A stretch of DNA of 64,000 nucleotides from Thermoleophilaceae bacterium (GCA_040901445.1 JBBDYQ010000015.1:248001-312000), one strand, 5' to 3'. Shown: positions 52,184 to 61,049, counted from the first letter of the stretch. Numbers and translations: made by a program. The notes: generated by a model from the letters alone, not told the origin.

Positions 52184-52702
52184 GTGCTCAAGGGCCAAGA
52201 CATCCTGGTTCTCTTGAAGCTGCTCGCCTCCGCCCGGCCCCCGACCGTTCGCGGCCTCGCCGAGGAGCTGCGGCTCGATCCCGGCAATGTGCAGCGTGCC
52301 CTGACCCGACTCCGCGACTCGGGCCTGGTCCACGGTCGGCGGCCACAGCCGAACCGAGCCGCAGCAGAGGAGTTCCTAGTGCATGGCCTTCGCTATGTCT
52401 TCCCCGCTCGCGAGGGTGGCCCGACACGCGGGATCCCGACCGCGTGGGCCGCGCCGCCGCTCAGCGAACAGCTTGCCGGGACTCAAGAGCCCCCACCGGT
52501 CTGGCCGGATCCGCAGGGCCGCGCCCGCGGCCACTCCGTCGAGCCGCTTCACCCGAAGGCTCCGGAGGCCGCTCGCCGCGACCCGACGTTCGCCCGATGG
52601 CTCGCCCTGCTCGACGCCCTTCGGCTGGGCGATGGTCGCGTCCGCAAGCTCGCCGCGCAAGAGTTGCGCAACGGTCTGCGGGCGGGAGCATCCGGCGGAT
52701 GA
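52184..52702 (+). CDS. Winged-helix regulator, probable antitoxin partner (AbiEi-like position)
   Basis: The most likely start is the GTG at 52184 (VLKGQDILVLLKLLAS), with ATG 52142 as alternative. The N-terminal 60 residues form a winged helix (VRGLAEELRLDPGNVQRALT followed by RLRDSGLVHG), as in MarR/IclR-type regulators. The rest is Pro/Arg-rich with a short helical end. Its stop overlaps the nucleotidyltransferase start by 4 bases (ATGA), the usual order of an antitoxin-toxin pair. I infer an antitoxin or repressor role from this pairing only. Confidence 0.65.
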   Translation: MLKGQDILVLLKLLASARPPTVRGLAEELRLDPGNVQRALTRLRDSGLVHGRRPQPNRAAAEEFLVHGLRYVFPAREGGPTRGIPTAWAAPPLSEQLAGTQEPPPVWPDPQGRARGHSVEPLHPKAPEAARRDPTFARWLALLDALRLGDGRVRKLAAQELRNGLRAGASGG

Positions 52703-53394
52703 CGATCGACCTCCTCGAGCGTGCCCACGCCGCGCTCGGCGAGCTCGTCGACGAGGTGGTCTTTGTCGGTGGGGCCACGATCGCCCTCTGGATCACAGAT
52801 CCCGCCGCGCCACCGGTGCGGGTGACCGAGGACATCGACGTGATCGTCGAGGTCACGAGCCGCAGTGGCTACTACCAGTTCGAGGACCGCCTCCGGAAGG
52901 CCGGGTTCCGCGAGGAGCAGCGAGTGATCTGCCGCTGGCTCCACCACGACAGCGACCTCATTCTCGACGCGATGCCCGCGGACGCCTCGATCCTCGGCTT
53001 CGAGAACCGCTGGCAGCGCGAGTCGCTCCCACACGCCGTCGACGTGAAGCTCCCGTCGGGGGCGCGCATTCGAGCGGTCCCGCCGGCCCACCTCCTCGCG
53101 ACCAAGCTCGAAGCATTCGCCGGGCGCGGTAAAGGCGACACACTCGCGAGCCAGGACTTCGCCGACATCGTTGCATTGATTGACGGGCGGGAAGAGCTCG
53201 TCGGCGAGGTGCGAACAGCGCCACGAGAACTGGGCGAGTACGTCGCCGATCAGCTCGGCAAATTGGTGGAGGGCGGGCGCCTCCTGGACGGCGTGTACGC
53301 CCAGCTCCGGGCCGACGAGGTCAGTCAGCGCCGGGCGGAGGAGGTGGTGATGGCCAGGGTGCAGGAACTGATTGCCCGCCGCGCGACCGGGTGA
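52699..53394 (+). CDS. Nucleotidyltransferase, AbiEii/AbiGii toxin-like
   Basis: The 231-residue protein begins MTIDLLERAHAALGELVDEV and carries the nucleotidyltransferase core FVGGATIALW followed by EDIDVIVEV (GG and D-x-D metal-binding motifs). The later HLLATKLEAFAGRGKGD and QDFADIVALID helix matches the AbiEii family pattern. AbiEii toxins are type IV toxin-antitoxin partners that modify RNA or nucleotides and abort phage infection. It is co-translated with the winged-helix gene and lies between two tRNA-half repeats. Confidence 0.75.
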   Translation: MTIDLLERAHAALGELVDEVVFVGGATIALWITDPAAPPVRVTEDIDVIVEVTSRSGYYQFEDRLRKAGFREEQRVICRWLHHDSDLILDAMPADASILGFENRWQRESLPHAVDVKLPSGARIRAVPPAHLLATKLEAFAGRGKGDTLASQDFADIVALIDGREELVGEVRTAPRELGEYVADQLGKLVEGGRLLDGVYAQLRADEVSQRRAEEVVMARVQELIARRATG

Positions 53395-53618
53395 ACGCGC
53401 GTGGCCGGGTTCCGCTGGTCCTGCGCACTGGCCCTTCTCCCGCGGATCCCGGGGGATCGGGGCGCGACTGCAGGCGAGCCCGCGCTGTCCGCGTCGGACG
53501 CAAACATTCTGCAAACACAACAAGCCGAGACGAGCCGAAAGGAAGGAACCGCTGCATTTCGCGAAAAGCGTCGATATGCAGGCCTTTCTCCAGATCCACC
53601 GAGCCACCGCGAAGTGCT
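53395..53618. other. Gap between the nucleotidyltransferase and the right repeat
   Basis: These 224 bases have no recognised gene. An AT-richer patch (about 53510-53580) with AAAGGAAGGAA stands out from the GC-rich surroundings. The region belongs to the presumed mobile segment. Confidence 0.4.
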
Positions 53619-53670
53619 CCGGCACGACTGAAAATCGTGGTGTCGCCGGTTCGATTCCGGCCCTCGCCAT
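53619..53670 (+). repeat. tRNA-Phe 3'-half, right copy of a 52-bp direct repeat (att-like)
   Basis: Identical to 52037-52088 over all 52 bases, after which the sequences diverge on both sides. The two copies are 1,582 bp apart start to start and enclose the winged-helix/nucleotidyltransferase pair. Again the 5' half of the tRNA is absent. Confidence 0.8.
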
Positions 53671-53701
53671 CCACCCCATCTCACCCGCTTGGGCAGAAGC
53701 G

Positions 53702-54373
53702 TTACGGCCCGGAGGGCAGCGATGCCGCCCGCTGGGCGGACCTCCGCGCGCGCAGCAGCTCGAACGCGATCGGCAGCACCGAGATGAGGACGATCGTGAG
53801 GATGATGACCTCGATGTTGGCCTTCACGAAGTCGATCTGGCCGAGGAAGTAGCCGAGCGCGGTGACGCCCACGCCCCAGGCCACGCCGCCGATCACGTTG
53901 TAGGTGACGAACGTGCGGTAGTCCATGCGCGAGACGCCGGCCATGACCGGCGCGAACGTGCGCACGATCGGCACGAAGCGGGCGATGATGATCGTCCGGC
54001 CGCCGTAGCGCTCGAAGAAGGCGTGCGACTTCTCGACGTACTCCTGGCGGAAGAAGCGGCTGTCCGGCCGGGCGAAGACGGCAGGCCCCGCCTTGCGGCC
54101 GATGACGTAGCCCACCTGGTCGCCGGCGATGGCCGCGATCGGCACCGTGAGCAGCAGGATCCAGATGTCGGGCAGCGTGTCGTTGGCGGACAGCAGCCCT
54201 GCCGTGAACAGCAGCGAGTCGCCCGGCAGGAAGAAGCCCACGAGCAGCCCCGACTCGGCGAACACGATCGCGAGCACGCCCAGCGTCCCGAAGGTCTCGA
54301 TGAGGACCTCGGGGTCGAGCCAGTCCGGGCCGAGCGCGACCGGCGGGCCAAAGAGCGCGGAGACGACGTCCAT
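53702..54373 (-). CDS. DedA-family membrane protein
   Basis: This 223-residue protein has the DedA/SNARE-associated pattern: FAESGLLVGFFLPGDSLLF, GDQVGYVIGRKAG, and the conserved RFVPIVRTFAPVMAGVSRMD re-entrant segment, then terminal membrane helices. DedA proteins move undecaprenyl phosphate or other lipids across the membrane and affect membrane homeostasis. It starts the cell-envelope region; a methyltransferase stop lies 28 bases upstream on the same strand. Confidence 0.92.
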   Translation of the reverse strand: MDVVSALFGPPVALGPDWLDPEVLIETFGTLGVLAIVFAESGLLVGFFLPGDSLLFTAGLLSANDTLPDIWILLLTVPIAAIAGDQVGYVIGRKAGPAVFARPDSRFFRQEYVEKSHAFFERYGGRTIIIARFVPIVRTFAPVMAGVSRMDYRTFVTYNVIGGVAWGVGVTALGYFLGQIDFVKANIEVIILTIVLISVLPIAFELLRARRSAQRAASLPSGP

Positions 54374-54401
54374 GAGCGCTTCGAGGGTAGCGGCCGCGTG
54401 C

Positions 54402-55334
54402 TCAGTGCGGCCGGGCGATGACCGCCATCCGGTCCCGGAAGTCGGGCGCCCAGATGCGGTCGGCCATCCGGGCGGCCTCCGCCGTACGCACGAGCGCCCG
54501 CGCCACGGGCTCGGAGTAGCCGCCGATGCGCTCGAGGTAGTAGCGGACCGTGAACGCCTTGGGCGCGGTGCCCATCTCCAGCACCTCCCAGCCGTGGCGC
54601 TCGAGCAGCAGCGCGATGCTGTCGCGGGTGAAGTACTGGACGTGGGTTGGGATGACCGACCACCAGCGCCGCCCCATGGTCCGCGCGAGCCGGCTGCCGG
54701 CGTCCGGAAGCGCCATGCGCAGCACGCCGGCCGGAGCGAGCAGGGTGGCGATCCGGTCGAGTGCCGCGCCGGGGTCGGGCAGGTGCTCGATCACGTCCCC
54801 GAGCACCACGGCGTCGAACGCGCCCGCGGGCAGCGCGGCCTCGAACAGGCCCTCCGTGAGCACCTCCAGGCCGAGCCGCTCGCGCGCGTAGCCGGACGCG
54901 AACTCGCTGGGCTCGATGCCCGTCGCCGCCCAGCCGCGCGTCTCGGCCTCGGCCAGCAGGAAGCCCACCCAGCAGCCCAGGTCGAGGATGGCGCCGGGCC
55001 CGGCGTGGCGCTCGATGGCGGCCAGGGCCTCGCGGGCGGTGGCCCGCTGCCCCGCCTCCTCCTCGACGTAGTCGTGGGACTCGGCCTCGGAATAGGCCTC
55101 CGCGAGCTCCGCCTCGCCGGGGAACCGGGCCAGCTGCATGTGGCCGCAGGCGCTGCAGCGGACGATGTCTGCGAGGGCGGTGCCGAACCGGTCGGTGGTG
55201 GGGATCAGCCCGTCGCCGCCGGCGTCTCCGGCCACGCGCAGGTGCGACTCCAGCACCGAGGCGCCGCAGACGATGCAGTGCCCGGCGGCGGTCGCCTGGC
55301 CGGCGCCCGCGCCGGCTTGGGCCGTGCCGGCCAT
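54402..55334 (-). CDS. SAM-dependent methyltransferase with N-terminal zinc-binding motif
   Basis: The ATG at 55334 follows GGAGGTGGGA and gives 310 residues. The N-terminus has two Cys pairs (CIVCG and CSACG), as in sugar C-methyltransferase-type proteins, then the SAM-binding motif ILDLGCWVGFLLAEAE and VVLGDVIEHLPDP. This order resembles NDP-sugar or glycan-related class I methyltransferases. It is divergent from the GT2 gene at 55432 across 97 bases. Confidence 0.82.
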   Translation of the reverse strand: MAGTAQAGAGAGQATAAGHCIVCGASVLESHLRVAGDAGGDGLIPTTDRFGTALADIVRCSACGHMQLARFPGEAELAEAYSEAESHDYVEEEAGQRATAREALAAIERHAGPGAILDLGCWVGFLLAEAETRGWAATGIEPSEFASGYARERLGLEVLTEGLFEAALPAGAFDAVVLGDVIEHLPDPGAALDRIATLLAPAGVLRMALPDAGSRLARTMGRRWWSVIPTHVQYFTRDSIALLLERHGWEVLEMGTAPKAFTVRYYLERIGGYSEPVARALVRTAEAARMADRIWAPDFRDRMAVIARPH

Positions 55335-55431
55335 TCCCACCTCCAGTGCTGTGCCGGGCCGGTTCCCCACCGGCCGTTGGATCCATTCGAGCGTACCTGA
55401 CCTCCCGGGAGCGGGGGTACACTGGCCGTCC

Positions 55432-56409
55432 GTGGAGCGAACGCTCTCCCTGCTCAGCGTCGTTGCGCCGGTGCTCGACGAGGAGGGCATCGTCGAGCAC
55501 TTCTACGCGCGTGTCGTGGATGCCCTCGTCGGTGTCCCGTTCGAGCTGGTGATCGTCGACGACGGCTCTACCGACGGCACGCCGCAGCTGCTGGATGGGT
55601 TGGCGTCGACGGATCCGCGGGTGAAGGTGGTCACGCTGTCGCGCAACTTCGGCCATCAGGCGGCGATCACCGCGGGGCTGGATCACGCGTCGGGGGATGC
55701 GGTGGTGATGATCGACGCCGATCTCCAGGACCCGCCCGAGTTGATCGGCGAGATGCTCGAGCATTGGCGGCGCGGCTCGGACGTGGTCTATGCGGTGCGT
55801 GAGCAGCGCGCGGGCGAGACCAGGTTCAAGCTGGCCACGGCCAGTCTCTTCTATCGCCTGTTCGCGCGCGTGACGCGGATGGACCTGCGTCAGAACTCGG
55901 GCGACTACCGGCTCTTCGATCGCCGCGCGCTGGACGTGTTGTTGGCGATGCGTGAGCGCAGCCGCTTCCTGCGCGGGATGAGCGTCTGGGTCGGTTTCAC
56001 CCAGACCGCGGTGGCGTATCAGCGCGACGCGCGCTACGCCGGCGAGACCAAGTACACGCTCGCCAAGATGCTGCGCTTCTCCCTCGACGCGGTGTCGTCG
56101 TTCTCCCACGCGCCGCTGCAGGCCGCCACGCTGCTCGGCTTCGTGTTCAGCTTCGTCGCCTTCCTCGGCATCCCGATCGCGCTTCTGGCCAAGGCCGCCG
56201 ACCTCTACGTCCCCGGCGTCACCTCACTGCTGATCGTGGTGCTGATGTTGGGGGGGATCCAGCTGATCACCGTCGGCATCATCGGCGAGTACGTCGGGCG
56301 CATCTACGACGAGGTCAAGGACCGCCCGCTCTACATCGTGCGCGACCGCCGCAACGTGGAGAGCCCCTCCGAGGAACCAAGCGCCGGCGAGGGCATCCCT
56401 GCCCGCTAG
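55432..56409 (+). CDS. GT2 glycosyltransferase with two C-terminal membrane helices (GtrB/DPM1-like)
   Basis: A GTG at 55432 gives 325 residues. The GT-A fold shows LVIVDDGSTDGT, NFGHQAAITAGLDHA, DADLQDPPE and QNSGDYRLFDRRA. Two membrane helices at the end (LLGFVFSFVAFLGIPIALLA, SLLIVVLMLGGIQLITVGII) place it with polyprenyl-phosphate glycosyltransferases that load a sugar on undecaprenyl phosphate. The next gene, a UPF0104 membrane protein, begins close to its stop. Confidence 0.9.
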   Translation: MERTLSLLSVVAPVLDEEGIVEHFYARVVDALVGVPFELVIVDDGSTDGTPQLLDGLASTDPRVKVVTLSRNFGHQAAITAGLDHASGDAVVMIDADLQDPPELIGEMLEHWRRGSDVVYAVREQRAGETRFKLATASLFYRLFARVTRMDLRQNSGDYRLFDRRALDVLLAMRERSRFLRGMSVWVGFTQTAVAYQRDARYAGETKYTLAKMLRFSLDAVSSFSHAPLQAATLLGFVFSFVAFLGIPIALLAKAADLYVPGVTSLLIVVLMLGGIQLITVGIIGEYVGRIYDEVKDRPLYIVRDRRNVESPSEEPSAGEGIPAR

Positions 56410-56455
56410 CGCCCGTTCCCTCCGAGCGGTCGGCCTCGCCGTCTCGCTCGTCTCC

Positions 56456-57361
56456 GTGGCCGCCGTGGTGTGGTGGGCGCTGAACCAGGACGCCCCCAGG
56501 CTCCCGGACGAGCGCGGCGAGCTGCTGGCGCTGCTCGCCGCCCTGGGCGCGTACGCGATCGGCACGGCGCTGCGAGGCGAGCGCTGGCGCGTGCTCCTGC
56601 GCCGCAGCGACATCGACGCCTCGCGCGCCGACTGCCAGGGGCTCAACCTCGTGGGCTACATGGGCAACAACGTGCTGCCGGCGCGCGGCGGCGACGTGAT
56701 CCGCGTCTCCCTGCTCGTGCCGCGCGTGCGCGGGCGCGCGCGAGGGGTGATCGGCACGCTCGTGGCCGAGCGGGTGCTGGACGCCGCCCTCCTGCTCGCC
56801 CTGTTCGCGCTGCTGGGCTACGTGCTGCTCGACGGCGTGGGCGCGCCGGGCGGCGCACGCGTGGCCATCGTCGCCGGCGCCGCGATCGCGCTGGTGGCCC
56901 TGGTGGCCGGCGGCCTGGCGCTCGCCCAGCGCCACGAGTGGGGCCGCCGCGTGCGCGCATTCATCCAGCCGATGACCAGCGCCACGCGCGACCTGCGCGG
57001 CCGTCACGGCGCCCGCATGGCCGCCGTCACGGTCGTGATCTGGGTGTTCGAGGCGGGCACCTGGTACTTCACCGGGCTGGCCGCCGGGCTGGAGATCGTG
57101 GCGGTGGAGGCGCTCTACCTGGTGGCGCTCTGCAGCGTGTTCGTGCTCATCCCGTCCGGCCCGGGCTACGCGGGCACGCTCGACGCCGCCGTGCTGTTCG
57201 GCGTCAAGGCCATCGGCGGCACCGGCGCCGAGGCCGTCTCCTACCTCCTGCTGCTGCGCTTCGTGCTGCTCGTGCCCATCACGCTGGCGGGACTGATCGT
57301 GCTGGTGACCCGCTACGGCGGCTGGCACGGCCGCCGCGCCCCTCTGGAGAGCGGAGCGTGA
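56456..57361 (+). CDS. UPF0104/lysylphosphatidylglycerol synthase-type transmembrane protein (flippase-like)
   Basis: The integral membrane domain of the AglD/MprF-type family is visible: LNLVGYMGNNVLPARGGDVI (the PARGG motif) followed by ERVLDAALLLALFALLGYVL, and FVLIPSGPGYAGTLDAAVLF. From the GTG at 56456 it has 301 residues, but the frame is open upstream through another hydrophobic stretch, and the true start may be a rare codon overlapping the GT2 stop (about 56399). Such proteins are thought to flip or synthesise glycolipids. Its stop overlaps the next start as GTGA. Confidence 0.8.
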   Translation: MAAVVWWALNQDAPRLPDERGELLALLAALGAYAIGTALRGERWRVLLRRSDIDASRADCQGLNLVGYMGNNVLPARGGDVIRVSLLVPRVRGRARGVIGTLVAERVLDAALLLALFALLGYVLLDGVGAPGGARVAIVAGAAIALVALVAGGLALAQRHEWGRRVRAFIQPMTSATRDLRGRHGARMAAVTVVIWVFEAGTWYFTGLAAGLEIVAVEALYLVALCSVFVLIPSGPGYAGTLDAAVLFGVKAIGGTGAEAVSYLLLLRFVLLVPITLAGLIVLVTRYGGWHGRRAPLESGA

Positions 57362-58755
57362 GGGTCGCCGTCATCGGCGCCGGAGTGGCCGGGCTCGTGG
57401 CGGCGCACCGCCTGGGCCAGGAGGGGCACCGCTGCGACGTGTACGAGCGCTGGCCGGGCCTCGGCGGCCAGGCGGCCACCCTCGACGTGGGCGGCGGCCA
57501 CCTGCTCGAGCGCTACTACCACCACCTGTTCACGAGCGACCGCCACATCGCCGCGCTCTACGACGAGCTGGGCATGCCGGACGAGCTCGAGTGGCGGCCG
57601 TCGTCGATGGCCTTCTTCATCGACGGCAAAAGCCGCCCGTTCACCACCCCGCTCGACCTGCTGCGCTTCTCGCCGCTGAGCGTGCGCTCACGCCTGCGCA
57701 TGGGGCTCGCGGTGGTGAAGCTGCAGCGCGGGGCCCACGAGGTCGGCCCGTTCGAGAGCGAGACCGCGAGGGCCTGGATCCGGCGCGAGATGGGCGACGA
57801 GGCCTACGCGAAGGTCTGGGGCCCGCTGCTGCGCGGCAAGTTCGGCGACCGCGCCGACGACATCTCCATGGCGTGGCTGTGGGGCAAGCTCACGCTGCGC
57901 CGCCAGCTCGAGGGCAAGGAGGCGCGCAAGGAGCTGCTCGGCTACCCGGGGCGCAGCTGGGAGAAGCTGTTCGAGCGCCTGCGCGACTCGATCGAGGCCG
58001 GCGGCGGGCGCGTGCTCATCGACCGCCCGGCCAAGGCCATCGCCCGCGACGGCGACGGCTTCCTGGTTGCCCCCGCCGCCGCCGACTCGTTCCGCCGCGG
58101 CCACCACCCCGCGGACTTCGAGGCCGCCGGCGATCCCGAGCGCTACGACGCCGTGCTCGCCACCGTGCCCTCCGACGTCTTCCTCGGCCTGCTCGACCCC
58201 GCGCTGGCCGCCGAGATCGGGAGCGGCTACCTCGACCGCGTGGCCTCGGTGGAGTACCACACGGCGCTGTGCCTGCTGATGGAGATCGACAGGCGCTTCA
58301 GCCCCTTCTACTGGACGAACATCGCCGACCCCGAGCTGCCGTTCGTCGGGCTGATCGAGCACACCAACTTCATCGAGCCCGAGCGCTACGGCGGCCGCCG
58401 CTTCCTCTACGTGGCCAACTACCTCGCGCCGGGCGACCCACTGCTCTCGCTCGACCCCGACGAGCTGATCGCGGCCTACGAGCCGGGGTTGCGCAAGGTC
58501 AACCCGGAGTTCTCGCGCGGGTGGGTGCGCGAGCGCTGGATGTTCCGCGAGCCCGCCGCCCAGCCGATCGTCACCGTGGGCTACCACGAGCGCATCCCGC
58601 CGCTCGACACAGGCGTGCCGGGGCTCCTGCTCGCCAACACCACCCAGATCTATCCCGAGGACCGCGGCACCAACTACAGCGTGCGGCTGGGCGACGACGC
58701 GGCACGGGCGCTGCTGTCGCAGAGCCTTTCGCCGCTGGTACGGTTCCGCGGGTGA
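57358..58755 (+). CDS. NAD(P)/FAD-dependent amine oxidase-like protein
   Basis: This 465-residue protein begins VRVAVIGAGVAGLVAAHRLG and continues with YERWPGLGGQAATLDVGGGH, the FAD-binding start of the protoporphyrinogen oxidase/UDP-galactopyranose mutase-like superfamily. GDRADDISMAWLWGKL and the C-terminal LLLANTTQIYPEDRGTNYSV are characteristic of members found beside glycan and lipid-linked sugar genes. It overlaps both neighbours (GTGA), so it is translated with the flippase-like and methyltransferase genes. Substrate unknown. Confidence 0.82.
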   Translation: MRVAVIGAGVAGLVAAHRLGQEGHRCDVYERWPGLGGQAATLDVGGGHLLERYYHHLFTSDRHIAALYDELGMPDELEWRPSSMAFFIDGKSRPFTTPLDLLRFSPLSVRSRLRMGLAVVKLQRGAHEVGPFESETARAWIRREMGDEAYAKVWGPLLRGKFGDRADDISMAWLWGKLTLRRQLEGKEARKELLGYPGRSWEKLFERLRDSIEAGGGRVLIDRPAKAIARDGDGFLVAPAAADSFRRGHHPADFEAAGDPERYDAVLATVPSDVFLGLLDPALAAEIGSGYLDRVASVEYHTALCLLMEIDRRFSPFYWTNIADPELPFVGLIEHTNFIEPERYGGRRFLYVANYLAPGDPLLSLDPDELIAAYEPGLRKVNPEFSRGWVRERWMFREPAAQPIVTVGYHERIPPLDTGVPGLLLANTTQIYPEDRGTNYSVRLGDDAARALLSQSLSPLVRFRG

Positions 58756-59573
58756 GCTCACCGGCCTCCGCCCCCGAAGGGGACCTCCGTGCCCGCGTCG
58801 AGGCACTCGACTGGTACCACACGATCGAGCTCGCCCCGGGGCTGCTCACACCGGGCTGGTTCGATCTCCGGGGCTTCGTCGACCAGGTCGGCTTCCCGGG
58901 CGATCTGAGCGGCAAGCGCTGCCTCGACGTCGGCTCGTTCGACGGCTTCTGGGCATTCACGATGGAGCAGCGGGCCGCGGAGGAGGTCGTCGCCGTCGAC
59001 GTGCTCGATCCGCACGGATGGGACTGGCCCATCGGCTCAGACTCCGAGACGGTCGCCGCGATCGGCAAGCGCAAGGCGAAGGGGGCCGGATTCGAGATCG
59101 CTCGCGAGAGTCTTGGCTCCTCGGTGCAACGGCACGAGAGGAGCGTCTACGACCTCGACCCGGACGAGCTCGGCACGTTCGACTTCGTGTACGTCGGCAG
59201 CCTCCTCCTGCATCTGCGCGACCCGATCCGAGCGATCGAGCGCGTGCGCTCCGTCTGTCGTGGGGAGGCGCTCTTCGTGGACGCGATCGACCTGGAACTC
59301 GAAATCCTTCGTAAGCGCCCGGTCGTGGAGCTCGACGGTCTCGGCCGTCCGTGGTGGTGGAGGCCCAGCATGGCCGGGTTCGTTCGGATGGTCGAGGTTG
59401 GCGGGTTCGAGCTCGCATCCAAGCCCAGGCGCTTCTTCATGCCGCCCGGGGGAGGACACAACGTGACGAAGGTCAAGCCCAGGGCCCTCCTCAACAAGGC
59501 GGGGCGCCTCAACGCGATCACGGCGTGGCGGGGAGACCCGCACGCCTCGATCCTCGGTCGACCGCGAGCCTGA
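58752..59573 (+). CDS. Class I methyltransferase, WYHTIELAPG type (first of two)
   Basis: A GTG at 58752, overlapping the previous stop, gives 273 residues. The motif DWYHTIELAPGLLTPGWFDL precedes the SAM site CLDVGSFDGFWAFTME and FDFVYVGSLLLHLRDPIRAI. The WYHT segment before the SAM site is reminiscent of CmoB-like methyltransferases. The protein is clearly related to that of the next gene. Target unknown; the setting suggests a glycan or lipid. Confidence 0.82.
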   Translation: MSSPASAPEGDLRARVEALDWYHTIELAPGLLTPGWFDLRGFVDQVGFPGDLSGKRCLDVGSFDGFWAFTMEQRAAEEVVAVDVLDPHGWDWPIGSDSETVAAIGKRKAKGAGFEIARESLGSSVQRHERSVYDLDPDELGTFDFVYVGSLLLHLRDPIRAIERVRSVCRGEALFVDAIDLELEILRKRPVVELDGLGRPWWWRPSMAGFVRMVEVGGFELASKPRRFFMPPGGGHNVTKVKPRALLNKAGRLNAITAWRGDPHASILGRPRA

Positions 59574-59613
59574 CCGGGCGCGCTCCGCGCTGTCCTCGTC
59601 ATACTCCCCGGCC

Positions 59614-60336
59614 GTGGAACTGCTCGACCGCGCCAAGACCTTCGGCTGGTACCACACCCTCGAGCTCGCTCCGGGGCACGTCACCGAGGGCATGTTCGAC
59701 CTCCGGCCCTACGTGCAGGAGTACAAGCTGCCCGAGCGCCTGGACGGCATGCGCTGCCTCGACGTGGGCACCTGGGACGGCTTCTGGGCCTTCGAGATGG
59801 AGCGCCGCGGAGCCGCCGAGGTGGTGGCGCTCGACCTCGACGACGAGAAGGACCTGGACTGGCCGCCGCGCCGCCGCCCCGACGTGTTCCCCGAGCACAG
59901 GCGCGGCGAGGGCTTCCGGCTCGCCCGTGAGCTGTTCGACTCGAACGTCGAGCGGGTCAACCAGAGCATCTACACCGCGCTGGCCGAGGACCTCGGCCAG
60001 TTCGACCTCGTCTTCTGCGGCTCGGTGATCATCCACCTGCGCGACCAGCTGCTGGCGCTGGAGCGGATCACGGGCCTCACCAAGCCGGGCGGCGTGTTCG
60101 TGTCGGCGGAGGAGTACAACCGTGCCGCCGGCCTGGTGCCGTTCGCCGTCTCGCGCTACCGCGCCGACCGCGACGCCGCCGTGGTGTTCTGGCAGCCCAG
60201 CGTGAAGACCTGGAAGCGGCTGCTCTGGACGGCGGGCTTCGACACCATCGAGGAGAAGAACCGCTTCAACCTCAAGTCACCCCAGGGCTTCGGCGTCCGG
60301 CACGTGCTCTTCCACGCCCACAAGGCCCCCGCCTAG
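59614..60336 (+). CDS. Class I methyltransferase, WYHTLELAPG type (second of two)
   Basis: A GTG at 59614 gives 240 residues, with GWYHTLELAPGHVTEGMFDL, then CLDVGTWDGFWAFEME and FDLVFCGSVIIHLRDQLLAL. It is a tandem paralogue of the 58752 gene without its C-terminal Arg/Lys-rich tail. Its TAG stop shares the palindromic CTAG with the stop of the opposing methyltransferase (60333), so the two genes converge with a 4-base overlap. Confidence 0.82.
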   Translation: MELLDRAKTFGWYHTLELAPGHVTEGMFDLRPYVQEYKLPERLDGMRCLDVGTWDGFWAFEMERRGAAEVVALDLDDEKDLDWPPRRRPDVFPEHRRGEGFRLARELFDSNVERVNQSIYTALAEDLGQFDLVFCGSVIIHLRDQLLALERITGLTKPGGVFVSAEEYNRAAGLVPFAVSRYRADRDAAVVFWQPSVKTWKRLLWTAGFDTIEEKNRFNLKSPQGFGVRHVLFHAHKAPA

Positions 60337-61049
60337 CGGCGGCGCAGCAGCACGTAGCAGAACTGCGTTCCCGGGTTCTCCACCCGCTCGACGTCCATGC
60401 CGGCCTCGCCGGCCGTGCGCCGCAGGTCGTCGAGGTCGACCGCCGAGCCGAGCCAGGCGGGATGGTCCTGGCCCTTGGGCGCACGGCCGAGCTTGGCAAG
60501 CACGCGGTGCCTGATCCAGCCGGCGCCGCTGCGCGGGCGGTGGATGCCGGGGTCGTTGGAGATCTGGAACGCGGCCCAGCCCCCCGGCCGCAGCACGCGG
60601 CCCATGCCGCGCACGTAGCCGAGCGTGATCGAGGGCTCGGGTATGTGCTGGAAGACGACGTGGGAGAAGCAGACGTCGGCGCTGCCGGGCTCGACGCCGG
60701 TGATGCTGGTGCCGTCGCCGTGGATCCAGGTGACGTTGTCGAGCTGCGCGTTGGCCTCGCGCGCCTGGGCGAGCATCTCCGCGGAGACGTCGAGGGCCCG
60801 CACGGACGCACCCCGGCCGGCGAGCGCCCTCGTGAGGCGACCGACCCCGCAGCCGATCTCGACGATGTCATCGCCGGACTCGATCGTGATGTCCAGGGCC
60901 CCGAGGATCACGTCCACCACGCGCTCGCCCTCCGCCCAGAACTGCTCGGCGTCGGGCGAGTTGTAGTCGACGTTGTTGTCGACGAAGTAGAACGCGTTCT
61001 CCTTCGCGCGCTCGTCCCAGAACGCCTGCATGCGGGCCCGCTCCTCCAT
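60333..61049 (-). CDS. SAM-dependent methyltransferase
   Basis: The ATG at 61049 gives 238 residues. The SAM-binding core is DIVEIGCGVGRLTRALAGRG, with DVSAEMLAQARE and FSHVVFQHIPEPSITLGYVR following, the ordinary class I order. The N-terminal MQAFWDERAKENAFYFVDNN resembles methyltransferases of glycan clusters. It is divergent from the GT2 gene at 61096 across 46 bases. Confidence 0.85.
   Translation of the reverse strand: MEERARMQAFWDERAKENAFYFVDNNVDYNSPDAEQFWAEGERVVDVILGALDITIESGDDIVEIGCGVGRLTRALAGRGASVRALDVSAEMLAQAREANAQLDNVTWIHGDGTSITGVEPGSADVCFSHVVFQHIPEPSITLGYVRGMGRVLRPGGWAAFQISNDPGIHRPRSGAGWIRHRVLAKLGRAPKGQDHPAWLGSAVDLDDLRRTAGEAGMDVERVENPGTQFCYVLLRRR

Noticed and set aside
52037-53670. 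Functional tRNA-Phe genes at the two repeats
   Set aside because: Neither copy has a D arm or a 5' acceptor strand complementary to CCTCGCC.
51855-53679. Short minus-strand proteins containing GIEPATPRFSV or RGPESNRRHHDFQS
   Set aside because: These peptides are translations of the tRNA-Phe 3'-half repeats; they are known spurious products and not genes.
53893-58755. Very long frames opposite or out of frame with GT2, flippase-like and FAD genes (738 and 761 residues)
   Set aside because: Only short parts coincide with real genes in the correct frame; the rest is low-complexity Arg/Gly/Pro translation.
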